A stretch of 64,000 bases of DNA from Hymenobacter pini (GCF_020421205.1 NZ_JAIZZH010000001.1:434001-498000); one strand, 5' to 3'; positions 8,467-17,882 are shown, numbered from the stretch's first letter. The notes: a model not told the origin generated them from the letters alone. Numbers and translations: made by a program.

Positions 8467-9279
8467 CTACTGCTTTTGCACCCGCTGCCGCAGCCACCAA
8501 AACAACCGCTTCGGAGCCTGTACTATGCGCTGCACCGGAGTGGGCTGGTACAGCACGATGGAGCTGATAGCGCCACCCAAGACCTGTCGTTGTGTTTGCG
8601 GTGCTGCCACGGCCTTTTCTACCACCGCCAGCTGTTCCGTTCCGGCCTGCATGGGTATGGCCACAATGCCCGAAACCAGCGTGGGCTGAAGCATTTCCTC
8701 CGCTGCACGGTAGCCAGGCACCTGCACCCGCAACCGGAGGGTATCGGCAGCCGGTAGTGTAAGCTGCAGTGTGCCATCGGCCTCGGCTTGGGCGGTGCGC
8801 AGTAATGAATCAGCCTGCCAGAGCTGCACGGCCGCAAACCCCAGTCCTTGGCCAGTGGCAGGGTCATAGATGCGCAGTTGCACGGTAACCGGACGGGTGC
8901 GCACCCAGGGCGGAGGCGTTTGAGTAACCGATTCGGCAGCGGTAGTGCGGGCCAGCCCCGGCGAATACGTCAGCAACGGCAGCCCAACGGCAGCCACTAC
9001 TTGGCGGAGGCGGCTAACCCACGGCCATTGCTGTACTTGGAAAGCCGCCTCGGCCAGACGGCGGCTTTCCTGCAGCGTATCCACTGGAATGCGGCCGCAC
9101 ACGCTGCCTTCCGGGGCTTGCTGCAGCACCCGCAGAATATCGGCGGCCGGCATTTCGCTGAAGTCCCATACCTCTTTGCGGCAGGCCTGGCAGAAACGGC
9201 CCTGCTCAGTGGGCGTCATCAGGTCCCAGTTTTCGTGGCAGGGCTGCGGAATAGCGAGGTAAGCATGTGAAGTAGGCAT
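8467..9279 (-). CDS. CxxC-motif protein with carboxypeptidase-regulatory-like domain, one membrane helix
   Basis: 270 residues. The N-terminus carries a zinc-ribbon-like signature seen in many Bacteroidota proteins: PCHENWDLMTPTEQGRFC, then CRKEVWDFS, with Cys pairs able to bind metal or form a disulfide. A possible membrane helix follows near residues 90-110 (VVAAVGLPLLTYSPGL). The middle (about 130-215) resembles a carboxypeptidase-regulatory beta-sandwich (YDPATGQGLGFAAV... then ADGTLQLTLP). The start at 9279 (MPTSHAYLAIP) matches the usual opening of this family; an ATG at 9324 is in frame. Function unknown. It is divergent from the MORN/TonB gene at 9352. Confidence 0.7.
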   Translation of the reverse strand: MPTSHAYLAIPQPCHENWDLMTPTEQGRFCQACRKEVWDFSEMPAADILRVLQQAPEGSVCGRIPVDTLQESRRLAEAAFQVQQWPWVSRLRQVVAAVGLPLLTYSPGLARTTAAESVTQTPPPWVRTRPVTVQLRIYDPATGQGLGFAAVQLWQADSLLRTAQAEADGTLQLTLPAADTLRLRVQVPGYRAAEEMLQPTLVSGIVAIPMQAGTEQLAVVEKAVAAPQTQRQVLGGAISSIVLYQPTPVQRIVQAPKRLFWWLRQRVQKQ

Positions 9280-9351
9280 GGGGCGCGGTGTGGAATATGG
9301 CATGATTGGGCATCTACTTTCCACCTGATGCTTCTTCTATTCCAATTCCAC

Positions 9352-10170
9352 ATGCCGCACGCACTTTTTTCAGCCCTTGGGGTACTCGTCCTCAACCTGC
9401 TGCTTAGTCAGCCTACGTGGGCCCAACTGCCGACCCGCACGTACTACACCGCCACCGGCCGCGCCACCATCCACTCCGACTCTGCCGCCTATTATACGGT
9501 AGTGCGCAAACAAGGCATGGGAGGCACCATTACTACGTACCGGCCTAACGGCCAGCGCCTGCACCAGGAACAGTACAGCCAGCTGCGGAGCGGGCAGCAT
9601 CACGGATTCAGTACCGAATGGAATGCTGCCACTGGCCGGCGCGTGGCCCGCTACCCTTACCAGCACGGAAAGCTGCAGGGTGTTGCACAGGCATGGTACC
9701 CCACCGGGCATCGGCACTGGCAGCTGACGTACCAGCAAGGGCAGCGCCAGGGCGCATTGCGGGCCTGGTATCCCTCGGGCCGCCTCATGCGCCTGGAAAC
9801 CTACCAGCGCGGCCAGCGGACCACCGGCCATTGCTACACCCGCGCCGGCCGGGATACCGCGTGGTTTGCCTTCGAGCGGCCCGCGCAATTTGTGGGCGGC
9901 GACCAAGCCTTACACACTTGGCTCACGCGTAACCTGCGCTACCCAGCTAGCGACCTGCGCAATCAGGTGGAAGGCAGGGTGTGGGTGCGGTTTGTGGTGG
10001 ATAAGCGGGGACGGGTGCAGAACTCGGAAGTGATGAAAGGAATTAGCAGTAGCACGGATGCGGAAGTATTGCGGCTCTTGAAGATCATGCCGGCCTGGCA
10101 ACCAGCTGTGGTGGGGGGCCAGGCTGTGGCGGTGCCGTATGAACTGCCGGTAGAGTTTCGGATTCTGTAA
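9352..10170 (+). CDS. Secreted MORN-repeat protein fused to a TonB C-terminal domain
   Basis: 272 residues from ATG 9352; an upstream ATG at 9328 is also in frame. A signal peptide ends near residue 24 (PTWAQ). Residues 40-170 hold four or five MORN_2-type repeats of the YwqK kind (HGFSTEWNAATGRR, LQGVAQAWYPTGHRHW, QGALRAWYPSGRLMR). Residues 180-272 form a TonB C-terminal domain (FVGGDQAL, VEGRVWVRFVVDKRGRV, VMKGISSSTDAEVLRL). This fusion recurs in Bacteroidota and is thought to act at the cell envelope, but no activity is established. It is the second TonB-domain protein within 2.7 kb; the two C-terminal domains share the pattern V(M/V)KG...LR(L/V)(V/L)(K/R)IMP.W.P. Confidence 0.8.
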   Translation: MPHALFSALGVLVLNLLLSQPTWAQLPTRTYYTATGRATIHSDSAAYYTVVRKQGMGGTITTYRPNGQRLHQEQYSQLRSGQHHGFSTEWNAATGRRVARYPYQHGKLQGVAQAWYPTGHRHWQLTYQQGQRQGALRAWYPSGRLMRLETYQRGQRTTGHCYTRAGRDTAWFAFERPAQFVGGDQALHTWLTRNLRYPASDLRNQVEGRVWVRFVVDKRGRVQNSEVMKGISSSTDAEVLRLLKIMPAWQPAVVGGQAVAVPYELPVEFRIL

Positions 10171-10273
10171 CGCAGCCTATTACAAAAGCATGGTATAGTC
10201 GAGCTTTTCAATATTTTTACCGGTACCCACCTCAGGTTCCGGTTTGCGGGCCGGAGCCGCCGTCTGCCCCCGT

Positions 10274-10954
10274 ATGAAAATTTTATTGATTGAGGACCAC
10301 CCGGATCTAGCCCGCAGTATTGCCGGGTATCTGGTGCAGGAGCACTACATCTGCGAGGTGGCCGCCACCTTCGATGAGGCCCGCGAGAAGCTCGTGCTGT
10401 TTACCTACGATGTGGTGCTGCTGGATATTATGCTGCCCGACGGCAACGGCATCAACCTGCTCAAGCTGCTGCGGAAGGATGGGGTGGAAAGCAGCGTGAT
10501 TATCATTTCGGCCCAAAACGCGCTGGACTTCAAGCTCACCGGCCTCAGCGAAGGGGCCGACGACTACATTACCAAGCCCTTCCCGCTGCCCGAGCTGCAC
10601 GCCCGCATCAAGGCCATCATGCGCCGCCGCAGCCCCCAGAAAAACAACGTCCTCACGTTTCAGAACATTACGGCCGACCTGGACTCGCTGGAGTGCCGGG
10701 TGGGGGGGAAGCTGCTCAACCTCACGCGCAAGGAAACCAACCTGCTGCTCTACTTCATCAACAACAAAGGCCGCATGCTGAGCCGGCAGGCCATTGCCGC
10801 CCACCTCTGGGGCGACTACACCGACAACCTTGACAGCGTGGATTTTGTGTACCAGCACGTCAAAAACCTGCGCAAGAAAATCACCGACAGCGGCGGTCAG
10901 GACTACATCAGCACCGTGTACGGCCTCGGCTACAAGCTCAATGCCCCGGAGTGA
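10274..10954 (+). CDS. OmpR/PhoB-family response regulator
   Basis: 226 residues starting MKILLIEDHPD; the in-frame ATG at 10244 adds only ten residues. Receiver domain 1-118 has Glu7-Asp8, phosphoacceptor Asp51 (VVLLDIMLPDG) and Lys near 102 (ITKPFPLPE). A winged-helix trans_reg_C domain fills about 130-225 (LTRKETNLLLYFI, VDFVYQHVKNLRKKI, STVYGLGYKL). Paired with the histidine kinase at 11109, separated by a 154-nt gap that holds a TIR element. Likely regulates the transport genes downstream, inferred from position only. Confidence 0.92.
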   Translation: MKILLIEDHPDLARSIAGYLVQEHYICEVAATFDEAREKLVLFTYDVVLLDIMLPDGNGINLLKLLRKDGVESSVIIISAQNALDFKLTGLSEGADDYITKPFPLPELHARIKAIMRRRSPQKNNVLTFQNITADLDSLECRVGGKLLNLTRKETNLLLYFINNKGRMLSRQAIAAHLWGDYTDNLDSVDFVYQHVKNLRKKITDSGGQDYISTVYGLGYKLNAPE

Positions 10955-10960
10955 GGTGAA

Positions 10961-11106
10961 ATGGTGAACTGGTGAGTTTACGTTATGTCGGCGCCAGTGG
11001 CGCCACTAGCCCAAAGTCCACATTGATACTGCTGAATAACAACGCCGCTAGAAAGGCAACGCCGCGCCTCTCGCGCCATTAGAACAAGAACTCACCATCT
11101 CACCAG
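10961..11106. repeat. Small element with terminal inverted repeats between regulator and kinase genes
   Basis: The 18-nt ends ATGGTGAACTGGTGAGTT (10961-10978) and, reversed, CTGGTGAGATGGTGAGTT (11106-11089) agree at 15 of 18 positions. The 146-bp unit has no ORF of note and contains an internal palindrome, GGCGCCAGTGGCGCC. It fills nearly the whole gap between two genes that are normally adjacent, which suggests a non-autonomous mobile element (MITE-like). The right end stops 2 nt before the kinase start codon, so it provides the kinase leader. Confidence 0.5.
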
Positions 11107-11108
11107 CC

Positions 11109-12401
11109 ATGAAGCTCAATTACCGCTATACCATTGCCTACGCGGTAATTACGCTGTTTGTGCTGGCCGTGGGCTTTACCATCGTGTACGGGGCCATGTC
11201 GCGCAGCGTCACGCAGACTACCATTGGCAAGCTGCGCCACCTCAACGCCACAGTAGGCCGCCAGCTGGCCAGCGGCCGGGACTATTCCGCCCACCCGGCC
11301 CGGGCTCAGGTGCAAATCCGTCGCCTGGCCCCCGCCGACACGGCCACCCACGACCAGCAGGTGCGGGTGCGGGAGGAGTGGGTACCGGCTCTGCAATCCA
11401 CGGCCAGCGTGGTGCGGCTTACCACGTATCCACGCATCAGGGGGCAGCGCTACGGCATTACCAGCCAGGCCGTGGTGGTAATTCCCAGCGACGAATACCT
11501 GACCGGCATCATGCTGGTATTTGCCTGGACGTTTGTGTTTTTGCTGGCGCTGGTGGTCATTCTGAGCGAGGTGATTTCCTGGTACATTCTCAAGCCCTTC
11601 AACGCCCTGCTGCGCGGCATCGAGCGGTTTCAGCTCAGCCAGAAAACCACCATCAGCCTGCAGCCCAGCCGCACGCTGGAGTTCAACGTGCTCAACGAGT
11701 TCCTGATGAAGATGACCCGCCAGGCCCAGCGCGACTACCAGGGCCTGCAGGAATTTTCGGAAAACGCCTCTCACGAGCTGCAAACGCCCATTGCCAGCAT
11801 GAAAGCCCAGGTAGAGTTGCTCATGGATTCGGAGCTTACCCAGAAGCAGCTGCTCATGCTCACGGGCATCCACGACCAGCTGGAGCGCCTGGCCAAAATC
11901 AACCAGGCCCTGACCCTGCTGGCCAAGCTGGAGCACTACGAAGCCCACCCGGCCCCGCTTACTGACCTGAGCCAACTGGTGCCCGCCACCGAGGCCACCT
12001 TCGCCGACCTGGCCGAAATGAAGGGCCTGCGCACCACCCAGCACGTGGCGCCCGGCGTGAGCGTGCCCCTGGATGAAGCCCTGGCCCAACTGCTGCTGAA
12101 TAACCTGTTCAGTAATGCCATCCGCCACAACCTGCCGGGCGGTGAAATTGAGGTGACGCTCACGCCGGCCGCATTGGAGCTGCGCAACACCGGGCTGCCG
12201 CCCTTGCTGCCGGTGGCTGAGCTGTTCGGGCGCTTCAAGAAAGGCAATGCCGCCCTCGATTCCATTGGGATTGGCCTGGCCATTGTGCAGCGCATCGGGG
12301 CACTGTACCACCATCAACTGGCCTACACCTTTGCCGACGGTTGGCACTGCCTGCGGGTGGATTTTGCTCCGCCTACCGCCGCCGTGGAGGCTGGACAGTA
12401 A
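11109..12401 (+). CDS. Membrane sensor histidine kinase, partner of the OmpR-type regulator
   Basis: 430 residues. Two membrane helices (about 9-29 and 134-157) enclose a short periplasmic segment of about 100 residues without recognisable sensor fold. The dimerisation domain carries phosphoacceptor His222 in FSENASHELQTPIAS, followed by the N-box LLNNLFSNAIRHN and the G-box SIGIGLAIVQRIG. The HATPase domain is compact and the usual DxGxG box is weak (LRNTGLPPLLP), a pattern seen in other Bacteroidota kinases of this class. The gene precedes an organic-acid transporter cluster; a dicarboxylate-sensing role is possible but not shown. Confidence 0.9.
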   Translation: MKLNYRYTIAYAVITLFVLAVGFTIVYGAMSRSVTQTTIGKLRHLNATVGRQLASGRDYSAHPARAQVQIRRLAPADTATHDQQVRVREEWVPALQSTASVVRLTTYPRIRGQRYGITSQAVVVIPSDEYLTGIMLVFAWTFVFLLALVVILSEVISWYILKPFNALLRGIERFQLSQKTTISLQPSRTLEFNVLNEFLMKMTRQAQRDYQGLQEFSENASHELQTPIASMKAQVELLMDSELTQKQLLMLTGIHDQLERLAKINQALTLLAKLEHYEAHPAPLTDLSQLVPATEATFADLAEMKGLRTTQHVAPGVSVPLDEALAQLLLNNLFSNAIRHNLPGGEIEVTLTPAALELRNTGLPPLLPVAELFGRFKKGNAALDSIGIGLAIVQRIGALYHHQLAYTFADGWHCLRVDFAPPTAAVEAGQ

Positions 12402-12459
12402 ATTTCATACTCCCCATAAGTTTTCTATAAAGTTTCTTCAAAATCGGGTTGTTCATTTG

Positions 12460-12494
12460 AAGCAAGTCAGCCGGATACGCGGGCTGACTTACTT
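12460..12494 (+). terminator. Hairpin after the two-component genes
   Basis: Arms 12460-12472 and 12482-12494 pair over 13 positions with one mismatch (core AAGTCAGCC / GGCTGACTT). No clear U-tract follows, so it may be an attenuator or an operator rather than a full terminator. It lies between the kinase stop (12401) and the symporter start (12519). Confidence 0.45.
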
Positions 12495-12518
12495 CTCCCA
12501 CCCCCGATACTCCCCGCC

Positions 12519-13853
12519 ATGGTTCTGCTCGCTCCATCCGTTGCCGCCGCTGCTCCCGAGCAGATTTCGCGGCGCCGGCTGCGGGCCATCTTCAGCGGCT
12601 CGGTGGGCAACCTGGTGGAGTGGTACGACTGGTACGTTTTCTCGGCGTTTTCCCTCTACTTCTCGGCCTCCTTCTTCCCCTCCGGCGACACCACGGCCCA
12701 ACTGCTGCAAACGGCCGGCATTTTCGCCCTGGGTTTTCTGATGCGGCCCATCGGGGGCTGGATGTTCGGGCGCATTGCCGATAAAGTGGGCCGCAAGCAG
12801 TCTATGACCCTGTCGGTGCTGCTGATGTCGTTGGGCTCCTTGCTGATTGCCCTCACGCCCACTTACCAAACGGTGGGCATCGTGGCACCGATTCTGCTGC
12901 TCACGGCCCGGCTGCTGCAGGGCCTGAGCGTGGGCGGGGAGTACGGCGTATCGGCCACCTACCTGAGCGAAATGGCCACCCAGCGCCGCCGGGGCTTCTA
13001 CTCCAGCTTTCTATACTTCACCCTGATTGGGGCCCAGCTGCTGGCTTTGGGCATTCAGCTGGTGCTGCTGAAGGTGCTGCTCACCGAGGCCGAGCTGCTG
13101 GCCTGGGGTTGGCGCATTCCGTTTGTGGTGGGGGCGTTGCTCTCGGTGGTAGCCCTGTACCTGCGCCATAATCTTGACGAAACAGCGCCTTTTATCGCCC
13201 AGCAGCAGGAGTCGGAAGAGCTGCGCGGTAGTATCCAGCTGCTACGCCGCTACCCCCGCTCGGTGTTCAAGGTGATTGGTCTCACGGTAGGCGGCACGCT
13301 GGCCTTCTACACGCTCACCACCTACATGCTGAAGTTTCTGGTGAATACGGCCCACATGACCCGGAGTGCGGCCACCAACACCTGCTTTCTGGCGCTGCTG
13401 GGTTTTGCGGCCATGCAACCCCTGTTCGGTGCATTGGCCGACCGGATTGGGCGACGCCCTCTGCTCATCGGGTTCGGGCTGCTGGGCGCGTTGGGTAGCG
13501 TGCCCCTGCTCACGGCCCTGAGCCACGTAACGCGGCCTGCCCCGGCGCTGGGGCTGCTACTGCTGGCTTCGGTGGCCGTGAGTGGCTACACCAGCATCAG
13601 CGCGGTGGTGAAGTCGGAGCTGTTTCCGGTGCAGGTGCGGGCCCTGGGCATCGGGTTGCCCCACGCCCTCACGGTGGCGGTGTTCGGGGGCACGGCCGAA
13701 TACATTGCGCTCTGGTGCAAGCGCATCGGGCACGAAGCCTACTTCTACTGGTACGTAGCCGGTTGCATTGCCATTTCCCTGCTGGTGAGTTTGCTGATGA
13801 CGGAAACCCGGCACACCTCCTTCCACGACCTCGAAGGCCAGCCTCCAGCTTAG
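12519..13853 (+). CDS. MHS-family (metabolite:H+ symporter) MFS transporter
   Basis: 444 residues with about 12 hydrophobic segments. The start of the domain, GSVGNLVEWYDWYVFSAFS, and the loop-2 motif GRIADKVGRKQSM are typical of the MHS group that includes alpha-ketoglutarate permease KgtP, citrate and proline/betaine carriers. GLSVGGEYGVSATYLSE is another family mark. The protein should import an organic acid or related solute with protons at the inner membrane; KgtP-like or citrate-like substrate is the best guess. The setting, with a TonB receptor, AEC permease and DctA carrier downstream, supports an organic acid. Confidence 0.88.
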   Translation: MVLLAPSVAAAAPEQISRRRLRAIFSGSVGNLVEWYDWYVFSAFSLYFSASFFPSGDTTAQLLQTAGIFALGFLMRPIGGWMFGRIADKVGRKQSMTLSVLLMSLGSLLIALTPTYQTVGIVAPILLLTARLLQGLSVGGEYGVSATYLSEMATQRRRGFYSSFLYFTLIGAQLLALGIQLVLLKVLLTEAELLAWGWRIPFVVGALLSVVALYLRHNLDETAPFIAQQQESEELRGSIQLLRRYPRSVFKVIGLTVGGTLAFYTLTTYMLKFLVNTAHMTRSAATNTCFLALLGFAAMQPLFGALADRIGRRPLLIGFGLLGALGSVPLLTALSHVTRPAPALGLLLLASVAVSGYTSISAVVKSELFPVQVRALGIGLPHALTVAVFGGTAEYIALWCKRIGHEAYFYWYVAGCIAISLLVSLLMTETRHTSFHDLEGQPPA

Positions 13854-13980
13854 CACAAGCCGCCTGGCCTGAAATTTTGCCCTTCCCGTACGCTCGGTTT
13901 TTACTCCGCTTTCCGGCTCCCCAGGCCGGTTTGGAGAACTGTTTCCTGCTCTTTCCCTAACCCCAAAATTCCCCCTGCAC

Positions 13981-16839
13981 ATGACCTCTCCTTTACGCTT
14001 TTTTTCCGCGCCTACGCGGCGGCCCCTGCTCCCGGGACAGGCGCTTTTTCTGCTGCTGGCTCTGCCTGGCGCAGCGGCGGCCCACGGTCTGGCCCTGCCC
14101 GCAGCTACTGAGTTGAGCCGCCCGGTGGCCGGCCCCGTGAAGGGCCGCATTACCGGGCCCGATGGGGCCGGCATTCCCGGTGCCACGGTGGTGGAGGTAG
14201 GAGCCACCAACGGCACCAGCACCGATGCCGACGGCAACTTCTCGCTCACCGTGAAGCCCGGTGCTACGCTGGCAATTTCGGCCATTGGCTTTAAAGCGCA
14301 GCAGATTACCGTGGGCCAGCAAACTACCATTAACGTGCGCCTGGAAACCAGCACCACCGACCTGGGCGACGTGACCGTAGTGGGCTCCCGCGGCCTGCCT
14401 CGCACCGACGTGGAGCGCCCCATGCCCGTGGACGTGCTCAATGCCAAGGATTTGCAGCTCACCGGCCAGACCGACCTGGGCCAGCAGGTACAGTTCAACT
14501 CGCCTTCCTTCAACTCGGCCAAAACCGGCGTGAACGGGGTGGCCAACTACGCCGACCCGGCCTCGTTGCGCGGCCTCTCCCCCGACCAGGTGCTGGTGCT
14601 GGTGGATGGCAAGCGCCGCCACCAGTTTTCGGCCCTGAACCTGAACGTAACGGTAGGCTCGGGTACGGTAGTTACCGATCTGAACTCCATCCCGGCCCTG
14701 GCCATTGAGCGGATTGAAGTACTGCGCGACGGTGCAGCGGCCCAGTACGGTTCCGATGCTATTGCCGGCGTTATCAACCTGGGGCTGAACCGCAGCACCG
14801 GCGTGGCTACCGTCAAAACCCAGTTTGGTATTACCCAGGAAGGCGACGGGGCCCAGTACCTGGCCGGGGCCAACTACGGCCTGAAGCTGGGCAAGACGAA
14901 CCCCGGCTACCTCAACCTGACGCTGCAGTACCAGCACCAGGGCCAGACCAACCGCTCCGACAACTACGTGGGCGGCATCTACACGGCTTTCCCGGCCCTG
15001 CCGGCCCAGCCCACCGCCGCCCAGATTGAGGCCGAAAACAACGCCCGGGCCAAGGCCGGGGTGTACCCGCCCGTGGGGCAGCCCTTCCGAGTGGGCGTGT
15101 ACGGCAGCAACAAGGCCGATATCTACCAGGGCTTCTACAACCTGGGCCTGCCGGTTGGCGGCTCGGGCTGGACGGTGTATAGCTTCGGGGGGGCGTCGCG
15201 CAAGGACATTCTGGCCTACGGTTTCTTCCGCAATGCCCAGCCCAACAACGTGAACTACAGCCCCGTGCAGCCCAACGGCTACCTGCCCGAGTTGCCCGGC
15301 CGCTCCGACGACTACTCGGCCGTGGTGGGTTTGAGCCGCAAGGTAGCCGGGCAGTGGAACCTCGACTTCAGCACCGGCTACGGCTACAACTACCTCGACC
15401 TGAACGCCAACAAAACGGCCAACCCCTCCATGGGCGCCGACTCGCCGACTGACTTTTACGTGGGCCGTAGCGCCTTCGGGCAAAGTACCAGCGAGGTGAA
15501 CATATCGCGCAATTACCTGGACCGGTTCGGGGTCAAGTCCTTTAACGTGGCCTTCGGCGGGCAATTCCGCGTGGACCAGTTTAAGCTGGAGAAGGGGAGC
15601 CCCGAATCATATTTCGTAGGGCCGTTTGCGCTGGCAGCCCCGGCCACGCCTACCACCCCGGCCCGCACGGCCAAGGCCCCCGGCTCCAGCGGCCGCCCCG
15701 GCATTGCCCCCGAGGACGAAACCAACTCCACCCGCCGCAACGTGGGCGTGTACGTGGATGTGGAAAGCGACATTACTCCCCGTTTGCTGCTGACTTCGGC
15801 CCTGCGCTACGAAAACTACTCCGACTTCGGTTCCAACCTCTCGGGTAAGCTCGCCAGCCGCTTCAAGGTGACGGAAAATATTTCCCTGCGCGGCTCCATC
15901 AACCGGGGCTTCCGGGCACCTTCGCTCCAGCAGATTTACAACAGCGTAACCACCTCCACCGTGCAGGCCGGGGCCATTGTGCAAACCAAGCAGCTGCGTA
16001 ACAACGACCCGCGCCTGAAGCCCCTGGGCGTGGCCGACCCCAAGGCCGAAACCTCCTGGAACTACAGCGTGGGCGCGGCCGTGCAGGCCGGCAACAACCT
16101 GCTCTTCACCGTGGATGCCTACCAGATCGACATCAAGGACCGCATCATCAATAGTGAGCGACTCATCAAGTCCGATATCAAGGCGCTGCAAACCTCGGAC
16201 TTCGCCAACATCAGCGAAATCCGCTTCTTCACCAACGCCATCAATACCCGCACCCGCGGTATTGACCTGGTATCGACCTACAAAACCGAAATGGGGGAGA
16301 AGCAGCGCCTGACGGCCAGCCTGGCCCTGACCTTCAACGCCACCAACATCGTCTCGACGGCAGCCACGCCGGCTGCTTTGCAGGCAGGCACCGCCAAGCC
16401 CATTCTGCTGATTGATACGGTGAGCATCGGGCTGATTGAGCGGGCTCAGCCCCGGCAGAAAATTCTGCTCTCGGCCACCTACCAGGTAGGCAAGTTCAGC
16501 ATCACGCCCCGGGCCACCTACTTCGGCTCCGTTATCGCCTACGAAAAGCCGGCCAACCGCACCGTCACCACCAACGGCGTTACCACCGTCATCTACGTGC
16601 CTCACATCAGCCAGAAATTCGGCGGCAAAACCCTGCTCGACCTCTCGGCCGTGTATACGCCCAGCGAAAAGGTGTCGATTACGCTGGGTGCCAACAACCT
16701 GACCAACGTGTACCCCGACCGGGTGGACTCCCGCCGCTTTGCCAGCTACTCCAACGGCGAAATTCCCTACTCTCGCAACGTGGCTCAATTTGGCTTCAAC
16801 GGCGCGTACTACTACACCAACGTGACGCTGACCTTCTAG
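13981..16839 (+). CDS. TonB-dependent outer-membrane receptor with carboxypeptidase-regulatory-like N-terminal domain
   Basis: 952 residues. A signal peptide lies in the first 35 residues, after a basic start. A carboxypeptidase-regulatory-like domain follows at about 52-125 (VKGRITGPDGAGIPGATV, TDADGNFSLTV). The plug domain at about 145-270 has LRGLSPDQVLVLVDGKRRH and IERIEVLRDGAAAQYGSDAIAGVINL. The remainder is a 22-strand barrel ending in TNVTLTF with terminal Phe. No SusD-like lipoprotein gene is next to it, so it is not a classical glycan SusCD system. Its position between the MHS symporter and AEC/DctA carriers suggests uptake of an organic acid or its metal complex. Confidence 0.92.
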   Translation: MTSPLRFFSAPTRRPLLPGQALFLLLALPGAAAAHGLALPAATELSRPVAGPVKGRITGPDGAGIPGATVVEVGATNGTSTDADGNFSLTVKPGATLAISAIGFKAQQITVGQQTTINVRLETSTTDLGDVTVVGSRGLPRTDVERPMPVDVLNAKDLQLTGQTDLGQQVQFNSPSFNSAKTGVNGVANYADPASLRGLSPDQVLVLVDGKRRHQFSALNLNVTVGSGTVVTDLNSIPALAIERIEVLRDGAAAQYGSDAIAGVINLGLNRSTGVATVKTQFGITQEGDGAQYLAGANYGLKLGKTNPGYLNLTLQYQHQGQTNRSDNYVGGIYTAFPALPAQPTAAQIEAENNARAKAGVYPPVGQPFRVGVYGSNKADIYQGFYNLGLPVGGSGWTVYSFGGASRKDILAYGFFRNAQPNNVNYSPVQPNGYLPELPGRSDDYSAVVGLSRKVAGQWNLDFSTGYGYNYLDLNANKTANPSMGADSPTDFYVGRSAFGQSTSEVNISRNYLDRFGVKSFNVAFGGQFRVDQFKLEKGSPESYFVGPFALAAPATPTTPARTAKAPGSSGRPGIAPEDETNSTRRNVGVYVDVESDITPRLLLTSALRYENYSDFGSNLSGKLASRFKVTENISLRGSINRGFRAPSLQQIYNSVTTSTVQAGAIVQTKQLRNNDPRLKPLGVADPKAETSWNYSVGAAVQAGNNLLFTVDAYQIDIKDRIINSERLIKSDIKALQTSDFANISEIRFFTNAINTRTRGIDLVSTYKTEMGEKQRLTASLALTFNATNIVSTAATPAALQAGTAKPILLIDTVSIGLIERAQPRQKILLSATYQVGKFSITPRATYFGSVIAYEKPANRTVTTNGVTTVIYVPHISQKFGGKTLLDLSAVYTPSEKVSITLGANNLTNVYPDRVDSRRFASYSNGEIPYSRNVAQFGFNGAYYYTNVTLTF

Positions 16840-16961
16840 GCCGGCGCCTGGGGCTGCCGGGCGCGGCAGACTAGCAGACTGGGCTTTATAGCTGCAACGA
16901 GTTCAACCTGCTATCCGGCCAGTCTGGCGGCCCCTCACGTTTTTGCTTTTACCTTCCCTGC

Positions 16962-17882
16962 ATGACCAACCTGCTGCTGCTGCTCATGTGTCTGGTAGTA
17001 GGTGCCTGGCTGCGCTGGCGGCAGGCCGTGCCGGCGGGTACGGCCGCAGTGCTCAATCAGCTGCTGGTGCTGGTGTTCATGCCCGCTCTCACGTTTCTGC
17101 ACCTCGCCGACGCCCACCTCGACCGGCACTTCCTGTTGCCCGTGCTGGCTCCCTGGCTGATTTTTGGGATGAGCGGGCTGCTGTTCGGCACGCTGGGGCC
17201 GCGGCTGGGGCTGAGTCGGAATACGGTGGGCGCGCTCATTATCACGGCGGGCATCAGCAGCACCTCCTTCGTGGGTTTTCCCATTTTTGAGCTGCTGTAC
17301 GGGCCGGCGGGGTTGGAGCTGGGCATTATGATGAGCCAGGCGGGCTCGTTTCTGATTGGCGTGACGCTGGGCGTGGCCGTGTCCGCGTGGTACGGGTCGG
17401 CGGAGCCTTCGTGGCGAAGTATGGCCGGTACGGTGCTGCGCTTTCCGCCCTTCGTGGCCTTTGTGCTGGCGCTGGGGGCCAATGCTGCCGGCTACCGGCA
17501 CCCGGAGCTGGTGCGTGGGGTCTTGGAAAAGCTTAGCGCCCCGTTTTCGGTGGTGGCCCTGCTCTCGGTGGGGCTGCAAATGAACCTGAAGGTGCCTCAG
17601 GCTCAGCGCCGGGCTCTGGGCCTGGGCCTCACGTACAAGCTGCTGCTGGCCCCGCTGCTCATCTTCGGCCTCTACCACGGCCTGGGCGCGCAACCCAGCC
17701 GGGTGGTGGATTTGTGCGTGCTGGGCGCGGCCATCGGGCCCATGAATACGGCTGCTGTGGTGGCGGAGCGCTACGGCCTCAATCCGCCGCTGGCCGCGCA
17801 AATGGTGGGCCTGGGCATTCCGCTTTCCTTGCCCCTGCTAGCTTTGCTGGCGTGGTGGCTGGGGGCAGTTGGGCCTCACTAG
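16962..17882 (+). CDS. AEC-family (auxin efflux carrier/malate permease) transporter
   Basis: 306 residues, about ten hydrophobic helices in two inverted halves, typical length for AEC permeases. The N-half has LVFMPALTFLHLADAHL, the usual discontinuous helix with Pro, and TSFVGFPIFELLYG; the C-half has APFSVVALLSVGLQM and GPMNTAAVVAERYGLNP. Members transport malate, malonate or similar carboxylates. It stands between a TonB receptor and DctA, which supports carboxylate handling. The gap of 121 nt to the receptor and 98 nt to dctA allows co-transcription. Confidence 0.85.
   Translation: MTNLLLLLMCLVVGAWLRWRQAVPAGTAAVLNQLLVLVFMPALTFLHLADAHLDRHFLLPVLAPWLIFGMSGLLFGTLGPRLGLSRNTVGALIITAGISSTSFVGFPIFELLYGPAGLELGIMMSQAGSFLIGVTLGVAVSAWYGSAEPSWRSMAGTVLRFPPFVAFVLALGANAAGYRHPELVRGVLEKLSAPFSVVALLSVGLQMNLKVPQAQRRALGLGLTYKLLLAPLLIFGLYHGLGAQPSRVVDLCVLGAAIGPMNTAAVVAERYGLNPPLAAQMVGLGIPLSLPLLALLAWWLGAVGPH

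Noticed and set aside
11100..12347. Long open frame of 415 codons opposite the sensor kinase gene
   Set aside because: High GC creates long antisense frames. The sense frame carries the full kinase motifs and the antisense translation is low-complexity Gly/His/Gln-rich.
13993..15564. Long minus-strand open frame of 523 codons within the TonB receptor gene
   Set aside because: Shadow of the receptor gene; translation is Val/Gly/His-rich with no domain, and the plus frame encodes clear plug and barrel motifs.
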